A stretch of DNA of 64,000 nt from Oscillospiraceae bacterium (GTDB lineage: Bacteria; Bacillota; Clostridia; Saccharofermentanales; Saccharofermentanaceae), in the NCBI GenBank assembly GCA_900176545.1, contig FWXP01000005.1, forward strand, positions 186,001 to 250,000. Direction: 5' to 3'. Shown here in pieces: positions 40,984 through 49,725 of this stretch. The number at the start of each line of letters is the position of its first letter. Position 1 is the first letter of the stretch. Under the pieces are notes generated by a model, which worked only from the letters and a program-made list of their open reading frames with translations, was not told where the DNA came from and made no database searches. The translations under genes and the position numbers were made by a program.

Positions 40984-41592
40984 GTGGATTATTTGGAGGG
41001 GCTTTTCCTGGGGAAACTCTGGAGCGATACCGATTTTGAGAACAGGCGCCACTTGGGTCTGTTTACTCTTTACGGCTTTCTCGTTGCCCTTATCTTCTCC
41101 TACAGATACCTGACCGGAAGGCCGTTATTCTTCCTCGGAGGATTCGGTACGATCCAGACGGTGCTGCTGGTCCTTCTCTTCCTCGGATGTCCGTTCATCT
41201 GCTTCAGATATTACCGAATGCCCTTCTGGGGCAAGCTTCTCGTGATATTTGAGAAGATCGCCAAGGCAGTACTCGTCATAGACCTTACGGTGGAGCTTGC
41301 GATCCCCAGGGTCAAGGTGCAGGTCGGCGGTCTTCAAGACTACCTTATAGGTTATCTCAACAGTACCCTTGAGACATATACGGAGAAATTCGCTTCCGAA
41401 GCAGGTTCCTTTGCTACGGTTATGGGTGTTCTCATGGGCGGTATACACACAGTCCTGGTATTTGTCGGCATCATCGCATTGGCGGTCATCGTTCCGGGGC
41501 TCGTATTCCTTCTGATCCGTTATGTCCAGTTCGGATATGACTGGGTCATCGACAAACTTATTCTTAAGAAATACTTTAGATTCAGACGATGA
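40984..41592 (+). CDS. Membrane protein, unknown
   Basis: 202 residues, starting at GTG 40984 after AAGGAGGG. About four hydrophobic segments are visible (near 27-45, 55-75, 85-100 weakly, 145-180). A basic C-terminus ends in KKYFRFRR. Arg/Lys-rich loops suggest a cytoplasmic C-terminus. No family is recognised. Confidence 0.6.
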   Translation: MDYLEGLFLGKLWSDTDFENRRHLGLFTLYGFLVALIFSYRYLTGRPLFFLGGFGTIQTVLLVLLFLGCPFICFRYYRMPFWGKLLVIFEKIAKAVLVIDLTVELAIPRVKVQVGGLQDYLIGYLNSTLETYTEKFASEAGSFATVMGVLMGGIHTVLVFVGIIALAVIVPGLVFLLIRYVQFGYDWVIDKLILKKYFRFRR

Positions 41593-41616
41593 ATCATCTT
41601 TGATACGGAGGTCAAT

Positions 41617-42627
41617 ATGGCTGAGCTTAGAGACAAGACTGATATCACGGTCGAAGAACTTGAGGAGAGCTTAGGCGCAAAGAAGCTTCCCGAATTCATT
41701 ACCAGATGCGAGCAGACGTTCCTTGACAGGATCGATGCCATAGTAGAAGAGATCTGCTCCGATCCCGACAAGAAGGCTATATTCGTTTCAGGCCCTACAT
41801 CTTCCGGCAAGACAACTTTCACGATGCGTCTTTCCGCAGGACTTACCGCTCACGGCAGACAGGCTAACTTCTTATCACTCGATGACTACTATAATACGAA
41901 CGAGCTTAAGTTCGACAAGGACGGAAGGCCCGACTTTGAGACTATCGATGCATTGGATATCGATCTTGCCGCACAGCACATTAAGGACATTATAAGCGGC
42001 AAGAGGGTAGTGCCTCCTTTCTTTAACTTCAAGACAAGGAAGCGCGAGGAGAGGGATCCTTCCGAGTATATAGAGCTCCCCGATAACGGAGTGCTGGTAG
42101 TAGAAGGACTTCACGGATTATCGGAGAAGACAGCAGGATCCGTAGATCCCGATAAGTGCATCAAGGTTTTCATCATGCCTTACGGCAACGTATTCTGCGA
42201 CACAAAGCTCATGGACAGCAACGAGCTTCGAATGCTTCGAAGGATCGTCAGGGACTATCGCCACAGAGGCGCTCATGCCCTGGCGACTGTAGATTACTGG
42301 CCCATGATCGCCAAGAGCGAAGAAGCATACTATACGGACTATTTAACGAGAGCCGATGTTCACGTAAATTCCTTCCTGCCTTATGAGAGCCTTATCATCG
42401 CTCCTTTGGCACTTCACGACATAAAGGAAGCATTGTCTCACGTGGAGGACGGCACCATAGAGCCTAATGTCTTTATGGAGAAGAGCAATACCGGTAAGGA
42501 TTTTGCGGATTTCTCCACTGCGCTTGCCAAGTGCAGCAAGCTCGTGAAGCACCTGGAGAAGATCCCCGTGGTCAATCCCGCTCACGTTCCGGCGCAGTCC
42601 ATATTGAACGAATTCATCTCAAAATAA
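41617..42627 (+). CDS. Uridine kinase-like nucleoside kinase
   Basis: 336 residues. P-loop kinase of the uridine kinase/phosphoribulokinase family that uses ATP to phosphorylate a nucleoside or similar substrate. Seen: Walker A GPTSSGKTTF, the substrate loop LSLDDYYN, FFNFKTRKRE, VVVEGLHGLSEK-like text and the RRIVRDYRHRG lid. Many clostridial relatives carry an N-terminal TGS/ThrRS-like extension; this one has only about 50 residues before the P-loop, so it is the short form. Cytoplasmic; substrate not certain. Confidence 0.85.
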   Translation: MAELRDKTDITVEELEESLGAKKLPEFITRCEQTFLDRIDAIVEEICSDPDKKAIFVSGPTSSGKTTFTMRLSAGLTAHGRQANFLSLDDYYNTNELKFDKDGRPDFETIDALDIDLAAQHIKDIISGKRVVPPFFNFKTRKREERDPSEYIELPDNGVLVVEGLHGLSEKTAGSVDPDKCIKVFIMPYGNVFCDTKLMDSNELRMLRRIVRDYRHRGAHALATVDYWPMIAKSEEAYYTDYLTRADVHVNSFLPYESLIIAPLALHDIKEALSHVEDGTIEPNVFMEKSNTGKDFADFSTALAKCSKLVKHLEKIPVVNPAHVPAQSILNEFISK

Positions 42628-42638
42628 GGAGGCAATAA

Positions 42639-43610
42639 ATGCCTATCAGGATAGCAAATAATCTTCCCGCAAGAGCCGTTCTCGAGAATGAGAGGATCTT
42701 CGTTATGGAAGAGACAAGGGCACTGTCGCAGGAGATACGTCCCATAAGGATCGTGATCTTGAACCTGATGCCCAATAAGGCGGTAACGGAGACACAGATC
42801 CTCCGCGCCCTTTCCAATACTCCCCTTCAGGTGGATGTGGATCTTATGAGAGTCGCATCTCACGTATCCACGCATACCAGCGAGGAGCACCTTCTCAAGT
42901 ACTACGAGACCTTCAAGGAGATGAGGGAGAGATATTACGACGGCATGATCATCACGGGTGCTCCCGTGGAGCAGATGCCTTTCGAGGAAGTGGATTACTG
43001 GGAGGAACTCTCGGAGATAATGGAGTGGAGCAAGACTCACGTTTACTCCACCATGCATATCTGCTGGGGTGCGATGGCAGGTCTTTACTACCACTACGGT
43101 ATCCCTAAGTACGATCTTCCCAAGAAGGCTTTCGGAATATTCGAGCACAGCATGACATACAGTAAGCCCGTCAAGCTCTTCAGGGGCTTTGACGACGTAT
43201 TCTATGTGCCTCACTCCAGGCATACCGAGATCCATAAGGACGACATCTTGAAGCGTCCCGAGCTTCGTATCCTTTCAGAATCCGACGAGTGCGGCGTATA
43301 TGCTGTAGCAGACAGGCACGGAAGACAGTTCTTCATAACGGGTCATTCCGAATACGATACGAATACGCTGGACGATGAGTATAAAAGAGATCTCAGCAAG
43401 GGTCTTCCCATCGATATCCCCATCAACTACTACAAGGATAACGATCCTGATAAGGGTCCTGTTCTCAGATGGAGATCCTCGGCAACGCTGCTGTTCAACA
43501 ACTGGCTCAATTTCTACGTATATCAGCAGACGCCCTTTGATCTGTCTCTTCTTGAGCCTATCGATCACAGCAAGAGCGGCACTCTTGATACGGAGATGGG
43601 AAATGACTGA
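42639..43610 (+). CDS. metA: Homoserine O-acetyltransferase (MetA family)
   Basis: 323 residues. Transfers an acyl group to homoserine for methionine synthesis. Seen: [24 protein letters not shown], the active-site Cys142 in [16 protein letters not shown] and the HSRHTE segment. Residue 111, which decides the acyl donor in this family, is Glu (TGAPVEQM), the state found in enzymes that use acetyl-CoA rather than succinyl-CoA. ATG 42639 follows AAGGAGG. The end overlaps nnrD by 8 bases. Confidence 0.93.
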   Translation: MPIRIANNLPARAVLENERIFVMEETRALSQEIRPIRIVILNLMPNKAVTETQILRALSNTPLQVDVDLMRVASHVSTHTSEEHLLKYYETFKEMRERYYDGMIITGAPVEQMPFEEVDYWEELSEIMEWSKTHVYSTMHICWGAMAGLYYHYGIPKYDLPKKAFGIFEHSMTYSKPVKLFRGFDDVFYVPHSRHTEIHKDDILKRPELRILSESDECGVYAVADRHGRQFFITGHSEYDTNTLDDEYKRDLSKGLPIDIPINYYKDNDPDKGPVLRWRSSATLLFNNWLNFYVYQQTPFDLSLLEPIDHSKSGTLDTEMGND

Positions 43611-44481
43611 GGATATCGACAGTAAGCTCGTATCTTCCTTCTGTCCCGCAAGAGACGATAAGGGACATAAAGGAACATTCGGTACGGCACTTATCTGCGC
43701 CGGATCGGAATTCATGACCGGAGCACAGACGCTTGCAGCCGAGAGCGCACTTAGAAGCGGAGCCGGCATGGTACGTGTATTTGCTCCCGTGAATTCCATG
43801 ACAGGCACGAAGGTCAACTGTCCCTGTGCCATGTATACCCCATTCGAAGAGACTCCCGAAGCGACTGTCAGAGCTGCAAGAGAGATCCTTACTAAGGCAG
43901 ATTCCGTACTCATAGGTCCCGGACTGGACGAGAAAGATAAGAGAGTAGCTCATCTTCTTCGTTTCTTTATGGAGACGGCAGAGCATCTCGTTATAGATGC
44001 GAGTGCCCTTAATGTGCTTGCCGCCAATAAAGCTATGCTCCTTCCGGCATTAAGGAAGAGACCCGAAAGGCACCTTGCCCCTGCAGTCTTAACGCCCCAT
44101 ATAGGAGAGTTCAGAAGACTTACCGGAAAGGATGACAGGGAAGCGGCAGCAGATTTCTCCAAGGAATATAACTGCATCACTGTCCTCAAAAGTGCCTCGA
44201 CTTATATCAGCATTCTGGGAAAAGAGGACTATACTTTATGTAATCCCAACAGCGGCATGAGCAAGGGAGGAAGCGGCGATGTCCTGGCAGGGCTTCTTAC
44301 GGGGCTTATCGCCCAGGGCATGAGCGAGGAAAAAGCCTCGGTAAGTGCCGTATATATCCATTCGGCCGCAGGATCTTATGCTGCCGAAGACTTAGGAAAG
44401 AGAGCGATGCTCCCCTCGGATCTTCCGTCATTCTTTACGGATGCATTTGAAGAAGTCATGTGGGAAGCAAAAGGAGAATAA
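43603..44481 (+). CDS. nnrD: ADP-dependent NAD(P)H-hydrate dehydratase
   Basis: 292 residues from ATG 43603, which overlaps the metA stop; an apparent upstream extension from 43375 is in another frame of metA and rejected. The enzyme dehydrates damaged S-NAD(P)HX back to NAD(P)H using ADP. Seen: [12 protein letters not shown], the GAGMVRV segment, [19 protein letters not shown] and [17 protein letters not shown]. Many bacteria fuse this domain to the NnrE epimerase; here only the dehydratase domain is present. Overlaps the alr ribosome region (start 2 bases after stop). Confidence 0.9.
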   Translation: MTEDIDSKLVSSFCPARDDKGHKGTFGTALICAGSEFMTGAQTLAAESALRSGAGMVRVFAPVNSMTGTKVNCPCAMYTPFEETPEATVRAAREILTKADSVLIGPGLDEKDKRVAHLLRFFMETAEHLVIDASALNVLAANKAMLLPALRKRPERHLAPAVLTPHIGEFRRLTGKDDREAAADFSKEYNCITVLKSASTYISILGKEDYTLCNPNSGMSKGGSGDVLAGLLTGLIAQGMSEEKASVSAVYIHSAAGSYAAEDLGKRAMLPSDLPSFFTDAFEEVMWEAKGE

Positions 44482-44483
44482 AG

Positions 44484-45602
44484 ATGATTTTTGACAGATC
44501 TTGTGTAGAGATCGATATCGCTGCACTTAAGAACAACATTAGCGAGATAAGAAGGGTCACAAGTAAGAATGCCGACATAATGGCAGTCGTAAAGGCTGAT
44601 GCATACGGACACGGTGCATATGAAGTGGCAAAGACCTTACTTGATAACGGCGCATCCGGTCTTTGTATCGCCACCATAGACGAGGCTATACACCTTCGTC
44701 AGAGCGGAATTACCGCACGCCTTCTTATCTTGGGCGGTACTGATTCCGCCAGATATGCGGATGCCATCAGATACAACGTGGATCTGGCAGTTTACGATTA
44801 CGAATCCGCCAAGTCATTGTCCGATGAGGCAGTCAGGCTTGGCGGCAAGTGCAATATCCACGTTAAGCTCGACACCGGAATGGGAAGGATCGGCTTTTTT
44901 GCCGACGGTTCTTCCACTGACGAGATTGAGCTGATATGTAAGCTGCCGGGGCTTGTTCCCTACGGTATCTTCTCTCACTTTGCGGTGGCAGATACGGACG
45001 ATGACGAATATACAAAGCTTCAGTTCGACCGCTTCATGAGCCAGATAGAAGAACTTAAGAAGAAGGGTATCACCTTCGAGAAGAGACATATATGTAACAG
45101 TGCGGGAATAATGAGATTCCCCGAGATGCATCTTGATATGGTAAGAGCGGGCATAATCCTTTACGGTCTCATGCCCCCGGGATGCCCCGAGCCTTCTTGC
45201 GATATAAATCTCGTTCCCGTAATGAGCTGGTATGCGAAGGTCATCCATGTAAAGGAGATCCCTGAAGGAACATCTGTAAGCTACGGCAGACACTTCGTTG
45301 CCAAGAGAGCTACAAAGGTCATCACGGTATCAGTAGGTTATGCCGACGGGCTCTCAAGAAGATTTTCTAATGGCTTTGAACTCCTGGTGAACGGTCAGAG
45401 GCTTCCTATCATAGGTAATGTCTGCATGGATATGTGCATGCTCGATGCCACCGACCTCAAGGGTGAAGTAAAGAAGGGTGACATAGTGGAGATTTTCGGT
45501 AAGGAGAGATCCGCAGACGAGCTTGCAGACTACTTAGGCACCATCAACTATGAGATCACCTGCGATGTAGGTAAGAGAGTTCAGAGGATCTTTGTAGACT
45601 GA
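44484..45602 (+). CDS. alr: Alanine racemase
   Basis: 372 residues from ATG 44484 after AAAAGGAGA. PLP enzyme that makes D-alanine for the cell wall. Seen: PLP Lys37 in AVVKADAYGHG, KLDTGMGRIGF, the catalytic Tyr267 in VSYGR, VGYADGLSRRF and NVCMDMCMLD. Clusters with nnrD as in many Clostridia. A short gap with an inverted repeat follows. Confidence 0.95.
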   Translation: MIFDRSCVEIDIAALKNNISEIRRVTSKNADIMAVVKADAYGHGAYEVAKTLLDNGASGLCIATIDEAIHLRQSGITARLLILGGTDSARYADAIRYNVDLAVYDYESAKSLSDEAVRLGGKCNIHVKLDTGMGRIGFFADGSSTDEIELICKLPGLVPYGIFSHFAVADTDDDEYTKLQFDRFMSQIEELKKKGITFEKRHICNSAGIMRFPEMHLDMVRAGIILYGLMPPGCPEPSCDINLVPVMSWYAKVIHVKEIPEGTSVSYGRHFVAKRATKVITVSVGYADGLSRRFSNGFELLVNGQRLPIIGNVCMDMCMLDATDLKGEVKKGDIVEIFGKERSADELADYLGTINYEITCDVGKRVQRIFVD

Positions 45603-45630
45603 TAAGTAATACCTTTCGCTCACATATTAA

Positions 45631-45655
45631 ATAAAATGTTATTTGTACATTTTAT
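45631..45655. repeat. Perfect 8-bp inverted repeat upstream of a lipoprotein gene
   Basis: ATAAAATG (45631-45638) and CATTTTAT (45648-45655) are separated by nine bases. AT-rich and not followed by a T-run, so it looks more like an operator than a terminator. It lies 50-75 bases before the lipoprotein start. Confidence 0.45.
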
Positions 45656-45706
45656 GTGATATTATTGTGTTTGTTAAAGAAATCACAAATATGTGAGGGG
45701 AGTTTT

Positions 45707-46912
45707 ATGAAGAAGATCATAGCAGTGGTCGCTGTCGCCGGAGTCATGCTACTGGGCGGATGCGACAAGGCAGCAAAGGCGAATGAGCCTAAGACGATCG
45801 ATCTCAACGACTACATCGATTACACCATCGAAGGTTACAGCACAAAGGCTGAGCTTACCTATACCATTAGGTACGATGATATCATCGATGATTTCGAACT
45901 CGAGGATGTTGCAGCAAGCAGGCTCGAGAAGAAGATCACGGGAACATGGAGTGCCATGACCTATCTCTCCAACGGAGACGAGATCACATTCACATGGACT
46001 GTTGACGCCGACAACATCGAAGAGAAGTACAATGTCAAGTTCGAGGCAGAGGATCTTAAGGTAGAAGTAAAGGACTTGGACGAGATGCCCGAGTACGATC
46101 CTTTTGAGTATGTCGAAGTAACTTTCTCAGGTATGACCGGTGACGGAGATGCAACTGTCAATGCGCTTGATACCAATCCGCTTGAAGATGTAAGTTACAG
46201 GATCGAGGGATCAAGTTACTGGCTTAGCAACGGTGACGAAGTAACGGTAACGGCCTATACATATTCCGGAAGCCTTGAAGATTATTGTGAAGACAACAAC
46301 TACATCCTCGTTCAGGATTCCATGACATTCACGGTAGAAGGACTTGATGACTATGTTTCTTCTTTGGATCAGCTCACACCCGAGATGATCGCCGAGCTCC
46401 AGGCTCAGGCAAATGATACGATCATAGCTTCCGCCGATCTTGATGACGGAATGTCCATAACATCTGTTGATTATGTCGGACTTTATCTCCTTGCCACTAA
46501 GGATTACAGCAATTCCTGGTATCACAACAGGGTATATCTCATCTATCAGGTCACTGTCTCTACACCTGCAGGAGACCTTGTTTACTTTACATATGTCGGA
46601 TTCAATAATGTTATCTATCTTGCAGACGGAACAAATGAGATCTACGACATTACAAGCACCGATACACCGAGTTACTATGACAGCAGAGTAGGTATCGGAG
46701 AAGTAGACAGCTGGGGTGATTATGAATACGAGCAGACCGGATTTGCGACCGTGACCGATCTTTATAACAATGAACTGAGATCAGAGCTCGAGTACTATAA
46801 CATCACCAATGATATCCCTGATTCCTACTTATCGGCTGAGCCTGTTGTTCCCGCTCCCGAAGAGACGGAAGCTGCTCCCGAGGAGACAGAGGAGACTGTA
46901 GAAGAGGGTTGA
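45707..46912 (+). CDS. Lipoprotein of unknown function
   Basis: 401 residues from ATG 45707 after GAGGGGAG; a longer frame from 45656 is rejected. Signal peptide with LGGC, acceptor Cys19. The mature part shows repeated beta-strand modules with SNGDEITFTWTVD and SNGDEVTVTAYTY, each about 100 residues, resembling Ig-like or bacterial repeat domains. A C-terminal Glu/Pro/Thr tail (about 378-401) is unusual in that it ends the protein. Function unknown. Confidence 0.72.
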   Translation: MKKIIAVVAVAGVMLLGGCDKAAKANEPKTIDLNDYIDYTIEGYSTKAELTYTIRYDDIIDDFELEDVAASRLEKKITGTWSAMTYLSNGDEITFTWTVDADNIEEKYNVKFEAEDLKVEVKDLDEMPEYDPFEYVEVTFSGMTGDGDATVNALDTNPLEDVSYRIEGSSYWLSNGDEVTVTAYTYSGSLEDYCEDNNYILVQDSMTFTVEGLDDYVSSLDQLTPEMIAELQAQANDTIIASADLDDGMSITSVDYVGLYLLATKDYSNSWYHNRVYLIYQVTVSTPAGDLVYFTYVGFNNVIYLADGTNEIYDITSTDTPSYYDSRVGIGEVDSWGDYEYEQTGFATVTDLYNNELRSELEYYNITNDIPDSYLSAEPVVPAPEETEAAPEETEETVEEG

Positions 46913-46937
46913 TCCTTTAGATACTAACGAATAACCT

Positions 46938-46974
46938 GATGCCGCGATCCAATATGGGTCGCGGTATCTTTTTT
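46938..46974 (+). terminator. Terminator after the lipoprotein gene
   Basis: A 13-base stem, 46938-46950 with 46956-46968 (GCCGCGATCC against GGGTCGCGGT, with G-T pairs), a five-base loop, then a run of six T. Confidence 0.92.
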
Positions 46975-46981
46975 GCACGAA

Positions 46982-47017
46982 CAAGAGGCACACCATGGGA
47001 GAACAGTGTGCCTCTTG
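46982..47017. repeat. Perfect 12-bp inverted repeat between convergent genes
   Basis: CAAGAGGCACAC (46982-46993) and GTGTGCCTCTTG (47006-47017), 12-base loop. It is a likely terminator for the minus-strand DUF4353 gene, though its T-run is weak. Confidence 0.6.
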
Positions 47018-47056
47018 CCGACTTATGAGGAGTGTGTCCGTAAAGCAGAGCTTCTG

Positions 47057-48169
47057 CTAAGCGTGGTTAGTTAATGTGGTGATAACTTCTCCGTTTACGG
47101 TGAAGCTGCCTCCCGTACATGTAAGTTCTCCGTCCCAGTCAAAGGGGGATGCGGCTGTTATGTCAAAGCTTCCGCCTGATATCAGGAGGTCACCGTTGGA
47201 ATCTATGCCGTCGGTATCTCCTTGTGCGATATCTATGGTAAATTCCCCGCCTGATATCTCGATCGTGGGGAAGAGGGCTTTTGTCTTTCTTCCCGCATTA
47301 ATGCCGTCACCCGTGGCGTAGAAGAGGAAGGTTCCGCCTTCGATCTTTACATAAGTGCTCTCTATGCATTCCGAGCCCTGCATATCGAAGTCGCCTCCGG
47401 TTATCGTGACGCTTCTTGTTGCATGGATGCAGTCGTCCTGCGCCGTTATGTTGACGGTGCCTCCCGTGATAACGATAAATCCTTTATCGAGGTCTTCTTC
47501 GTTTTCGGCGTGGATGCCGTCGTAGCAGGAGGAGATATTGATATCAGCATTCGTTACCACGACGGATGTCTCTGTCTTGATGGCGCATTCGCCGCAGTCG
47601 ATATGGTATGTTCCGCCCGTTATGACTACTTCGTCCTTGCAGGTTATTCCGTTTCCCGGTGACGTGATGTTGACGGTCCCGCTGCCGTTAAGAGTAAGAT
47701 CGTCCTTGCTCCTTATGACTTCCGGAGTATAGCTGTCACTGTTTTCTGTAATCGATAAGGTATTGGTCATACCTTCGTCCAATGTTATGAAGACTTTGTC
47801 TGCATTTACTATATCGATGGCGGGATCTTCCGCGCTCTCTATGGTGCAGCCTCGTAATACCAGATGTATCTTGTCTTCGTCCTTGGCGTCGACTTCGATA
47901 TTGCTCTCTGATGTTCCCTCGATTATGTATGTTCCTTCTTCGGTGATCTTATAAGGTTCGGTCCTTCCCGTGATGTCGATATGAACCGCCGTCTCTTCGT
48001 CGTAGGAAGGATCGTTATCCCTTCCCGATACGAGATCTTCCATAACGGGTTCGGGCAAAGTCTCTCTTGGGGCTTCATCCGTGTCGAAGAGGGAAGAGCT
48101 CAGGTCGCATGAAGCCCCGATAAGAAAGAAGGAAAAAACAATGAAGATTGAGTTCAGTCTTCTTCTCAT
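47057..48169 (-). CDS. DUF4353 carbohydrate-binding beta-solenoid lipoprotein (Cthe_2159-like)
   Basis: 370 residues. Signal peptide with IGASC, acceptor Cys21, then an acidic linker. The rest is a right-handed beta-helix with repeated ITGGT and similar turns (LTLNGSGTVNI, VVITGGTYHI, SVTITGGDFDM, EISGGEFTI). This is the DUF4353 family, whose Clostridium thermocellum member Cthe_2159 binds cellulose and acidic polysaccharides. GGAG lies in the end of the upstream gene, one base before this gene. Last gene of a three-gene minus-strand operon with DUF4956 and a VTC-domain protein. Confidence 0.82.
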   Translation of the reverse strand: MRRRLNSIFIVFSFFLIGASCDLSSSLFDTDEAPRETLPEPVMEDLVSGRDNDPSYDEETAVHIDITGRTEPYKITEEGTYIIEGTSESNIEVDAKDEDKIHLVLRGCTIESAEDPAIDIVNADKVFITLDEGMTNTLSITENSDSYTPEVIRSKDDLTLNGSGTVNITSPGNGITCKDEVVITGGTYHIDCGECAIKTETSVVVTNADINISSCYDGIHAENEEDLDKGFIVITGGTVNITAQDDCIHATRSVTITGGDFDMQGSECIESTYVKIEGGTFLFYATGDGINAGRKTKALFPTIEISGGEFTIDIAQGDTDGIDSNGDLLISGGSFDITAASPFDWDGELTCTGGSFTVNGEVITTLTNHA

Positions 48170-48170
48170 G

Positions 48171-48863
48171 TTAAAGCTCCACGGGGGCTGCTTCTCCTAT
48201 GGAGAGGGATATTTCCAGGTTGCCGTTTCTTTCGCGCAGTCTGTCGATAAATTCCTTCTCGTTGGTGCTGTCCTTTAAGATGACATCGTAGCGGAGCTTG
48301 AACATGCTTCCCATATTAGTTGTCTTAACGGTAGTAAGGATAGCCTTTGATGTGAAAAGGCCGAAGATCTCGTCGAAGACTCCCGTGTAGTCCAGGTCTT
48401 CGGGGATAGTTATCCTTAAGGTGCGTTCGTTGCCGACCTTCATGTTGCCGAAGCCCGAAGCCGTATAGATAACGAAGGCAACACACATAAGAACGGTATA
48501 TATCGCCGCATAGGCTATGTAGCCCATACCCGTAATAAGGCCTGTGCTCATGGCAAGGAATATGGCCGCGATCTCTCTGGCGCTTCCGGCTGCTGACCTG
48601 AACTTAACGAGGGAGAATGCTCCTGCTACGGCAACACCTGCTCCCAGGTTGCCGTTTACCATCATGATGACTACCGTGACAAGGGCGGGAAGTATTGCCA
48701 GAGTCATGGTAAAGCTCCTGGTGGAATCGCACTTGAACCTGTATGCCGTTGCCGTTAAAAGTCCCAGGACAAGGGCTGTCGCGACACATATAAGGAAGTT
48801 CCTGACGGACAGGAAAGAGGGAAGAGCGGAGTCGAAAAGTCCGGTAAAGATAGAATCAAGCAT
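48171..48863 (-). CDS. DUF4956 membrane protein
   Basis: 230 residues from ATG 48863, overlapping the VTC gene by 8 bases; a longer frame to 49067 is a shadow of the VTC gene. Four to five hydrophobic segments (about 20-40, 52-72, 75-90, 105-150) precede a cytoplasmic ACT-like domain (about 155-230) with RLRERNGNLEISLSIGE. The GAFSLVKFRSAAGSAREIAAIF stretch is the mark of the DUF4956/MgtC-like group. DUF4956 genes commonly sit beside VTC-domain genes. Confidence 0.85.
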   Translation of the reverse strand: MLDSIFTGLFDSALPSFLSVRNFLICVATALVLGLLTATAYRFKCDSTRSFTMTLAILPALVTVVIMMVNGNLGAGVAVAGAFSLVKFRSAAGSAREIAAIFLAMSTGLITGMGYIAYAAIYTVLMCVAFVIYTASGFGNMKVGNERTLRITIPEDLDYTGVFDEIFGLFTSKAILTTVKTTNMGSMFKLRYDVILKDSTNEKEFIDRLRERNGNLEISLSIGEAAPVEL

Positions 48864-49593
48864 AGAGCAGATATCCTTTCGTGTGTGTATTCTTATTGAT
48901 CTCGTCAAAGAGATACTCTCGGTAATAAGTGCCGTACTTGGAGAAGGTATCCTTATAGATATTGTTCTCAGAGAAGAATTCCACGAGCCACAAAGGGAGT
49001 GCGCCGGAGGTCTTGACCTCCAGTACCGTAAGTCCCTGCGGGAGGATGCGGTTGCCTCCGACGGCATTTCGTAAGGACATATTTCTGTTCCTTGCCAGGA
49101 TATTGCTGTCTGTAGTTATTCGAAGATCGCCGCCTTCGATGTCAAAGTAAGCTTCTCTCTCGTACGAAAGGAAACATGCGGGGGACAGACCTTCGTAGTA
49201 GGAGAGCATATAGTCGATCTCATTTGCTATCTGGGAAGAGACGGGCTTTGGTATCTGCCCTGAGAGCCAGGCCGAAGCTTCGCACTCGGGAAGAGCCAGC
49301 CTTCTCTTGTAGACTATGCCGTCGTATTTCTTCTTGATCTCTACAAAGACATCGTCGTGCTCTTTTACCTGGCGGTAGCTTCGTACCCGGAGCTTTTCCT
49401 TATAGTCGGGCTTGTCCAGAGAATTTCTTATGAGCCTCATGTCCTGCGTGTCGTAGTAGATATTCCTTATAGTTGTCTTGCCGTAGTCATCGAGCCTCAT
49501 GTGCTCGTCCATGGCAAGAAGAAGCAGTTCCTTCTGCTTCGAGGTGAGGATGTATTTGAGCTCATACCTTTTGAATACGTCAAGATAACTCAT
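48856..49593 (-). CDS. VTC-domain (polyphosphate polymerase-like) protein
   Basis: 245 residues. The VTC fold forms a tunnel lined with basic residues, as in the yeast polyphosphate polymerase Vtc4. Seen in order: RYELKYIL, KEKLRVRSY, FVEIKKK, YKRRL, SYEREAYF, LRITTDSNI, LEVKTSG and FSKYG, all expected tunnel residues. The cytoplasmic protein probably pairs with the DUF4956 membrane protein it overlaps. In Bacillota such clusters also carry CotH-type genes, not seen here. Enzyme activity is inferred from the family. Confidence 0.88.
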   Translation of the reverse strand: MSYLDVFKRYELKYILTSKQKELLLLAMDEHMRLDDYGKTTIRNIYYDTQDMRLIRNSLDKPDYKEKLRVRSYRQVKEHDDVFVEIKKKYDGIVYKRRLALPECEASAWLSGQIPKPVSSQIANEIDYMLSYYEGLSPACFLSYEREAYFDIEGGDLRITTDSNILARNRNMSLRNAVGGNRILPQGLTVLEVKTSGALPLWLVEFFSENNIYKDTFSKYGTYYREYLFDEINKNTHTKGYLLYA

Positions 49594-49636
49594 AATTATG
49601 ACCCCTCCGTAACTATGCTGAACTAATGGTACAAGG

Positions 49637-49660
49637 GAAACTTAAAACGAAACTTAAAAC
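49637..49660. promoter_or_regulatory. Tandem 12-bp direct repeat (probable OmpR-type regulator site)
   Basis: GAAACTTAAAAC occurs twice with no gap (49637-49648, 49649-49660). It sits in the 132-base gap between the VTC operon (minus) and the response regulator gene (plus). OmpR/PhoB-type regulators bind such direct repeats about one helix turn apart, so the neighbour-encoded regulator is the obvious candidate. Confidence 0.65.
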
Positions 49661-49725
49661 TGTGGCAAAAATATGAAACCATGATAAAATCTATGCCATA
49701 ATCTGGTCTGAAAGGAAAACCCGCC

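Noticed and set aside
43375-43602. An N-terminal extension of nnrD (as an NnrE domain)
   Set aside because: That stretch is an out-of-frame reading of metA; a proper ATG with an 8-base overlap lies at 43603.
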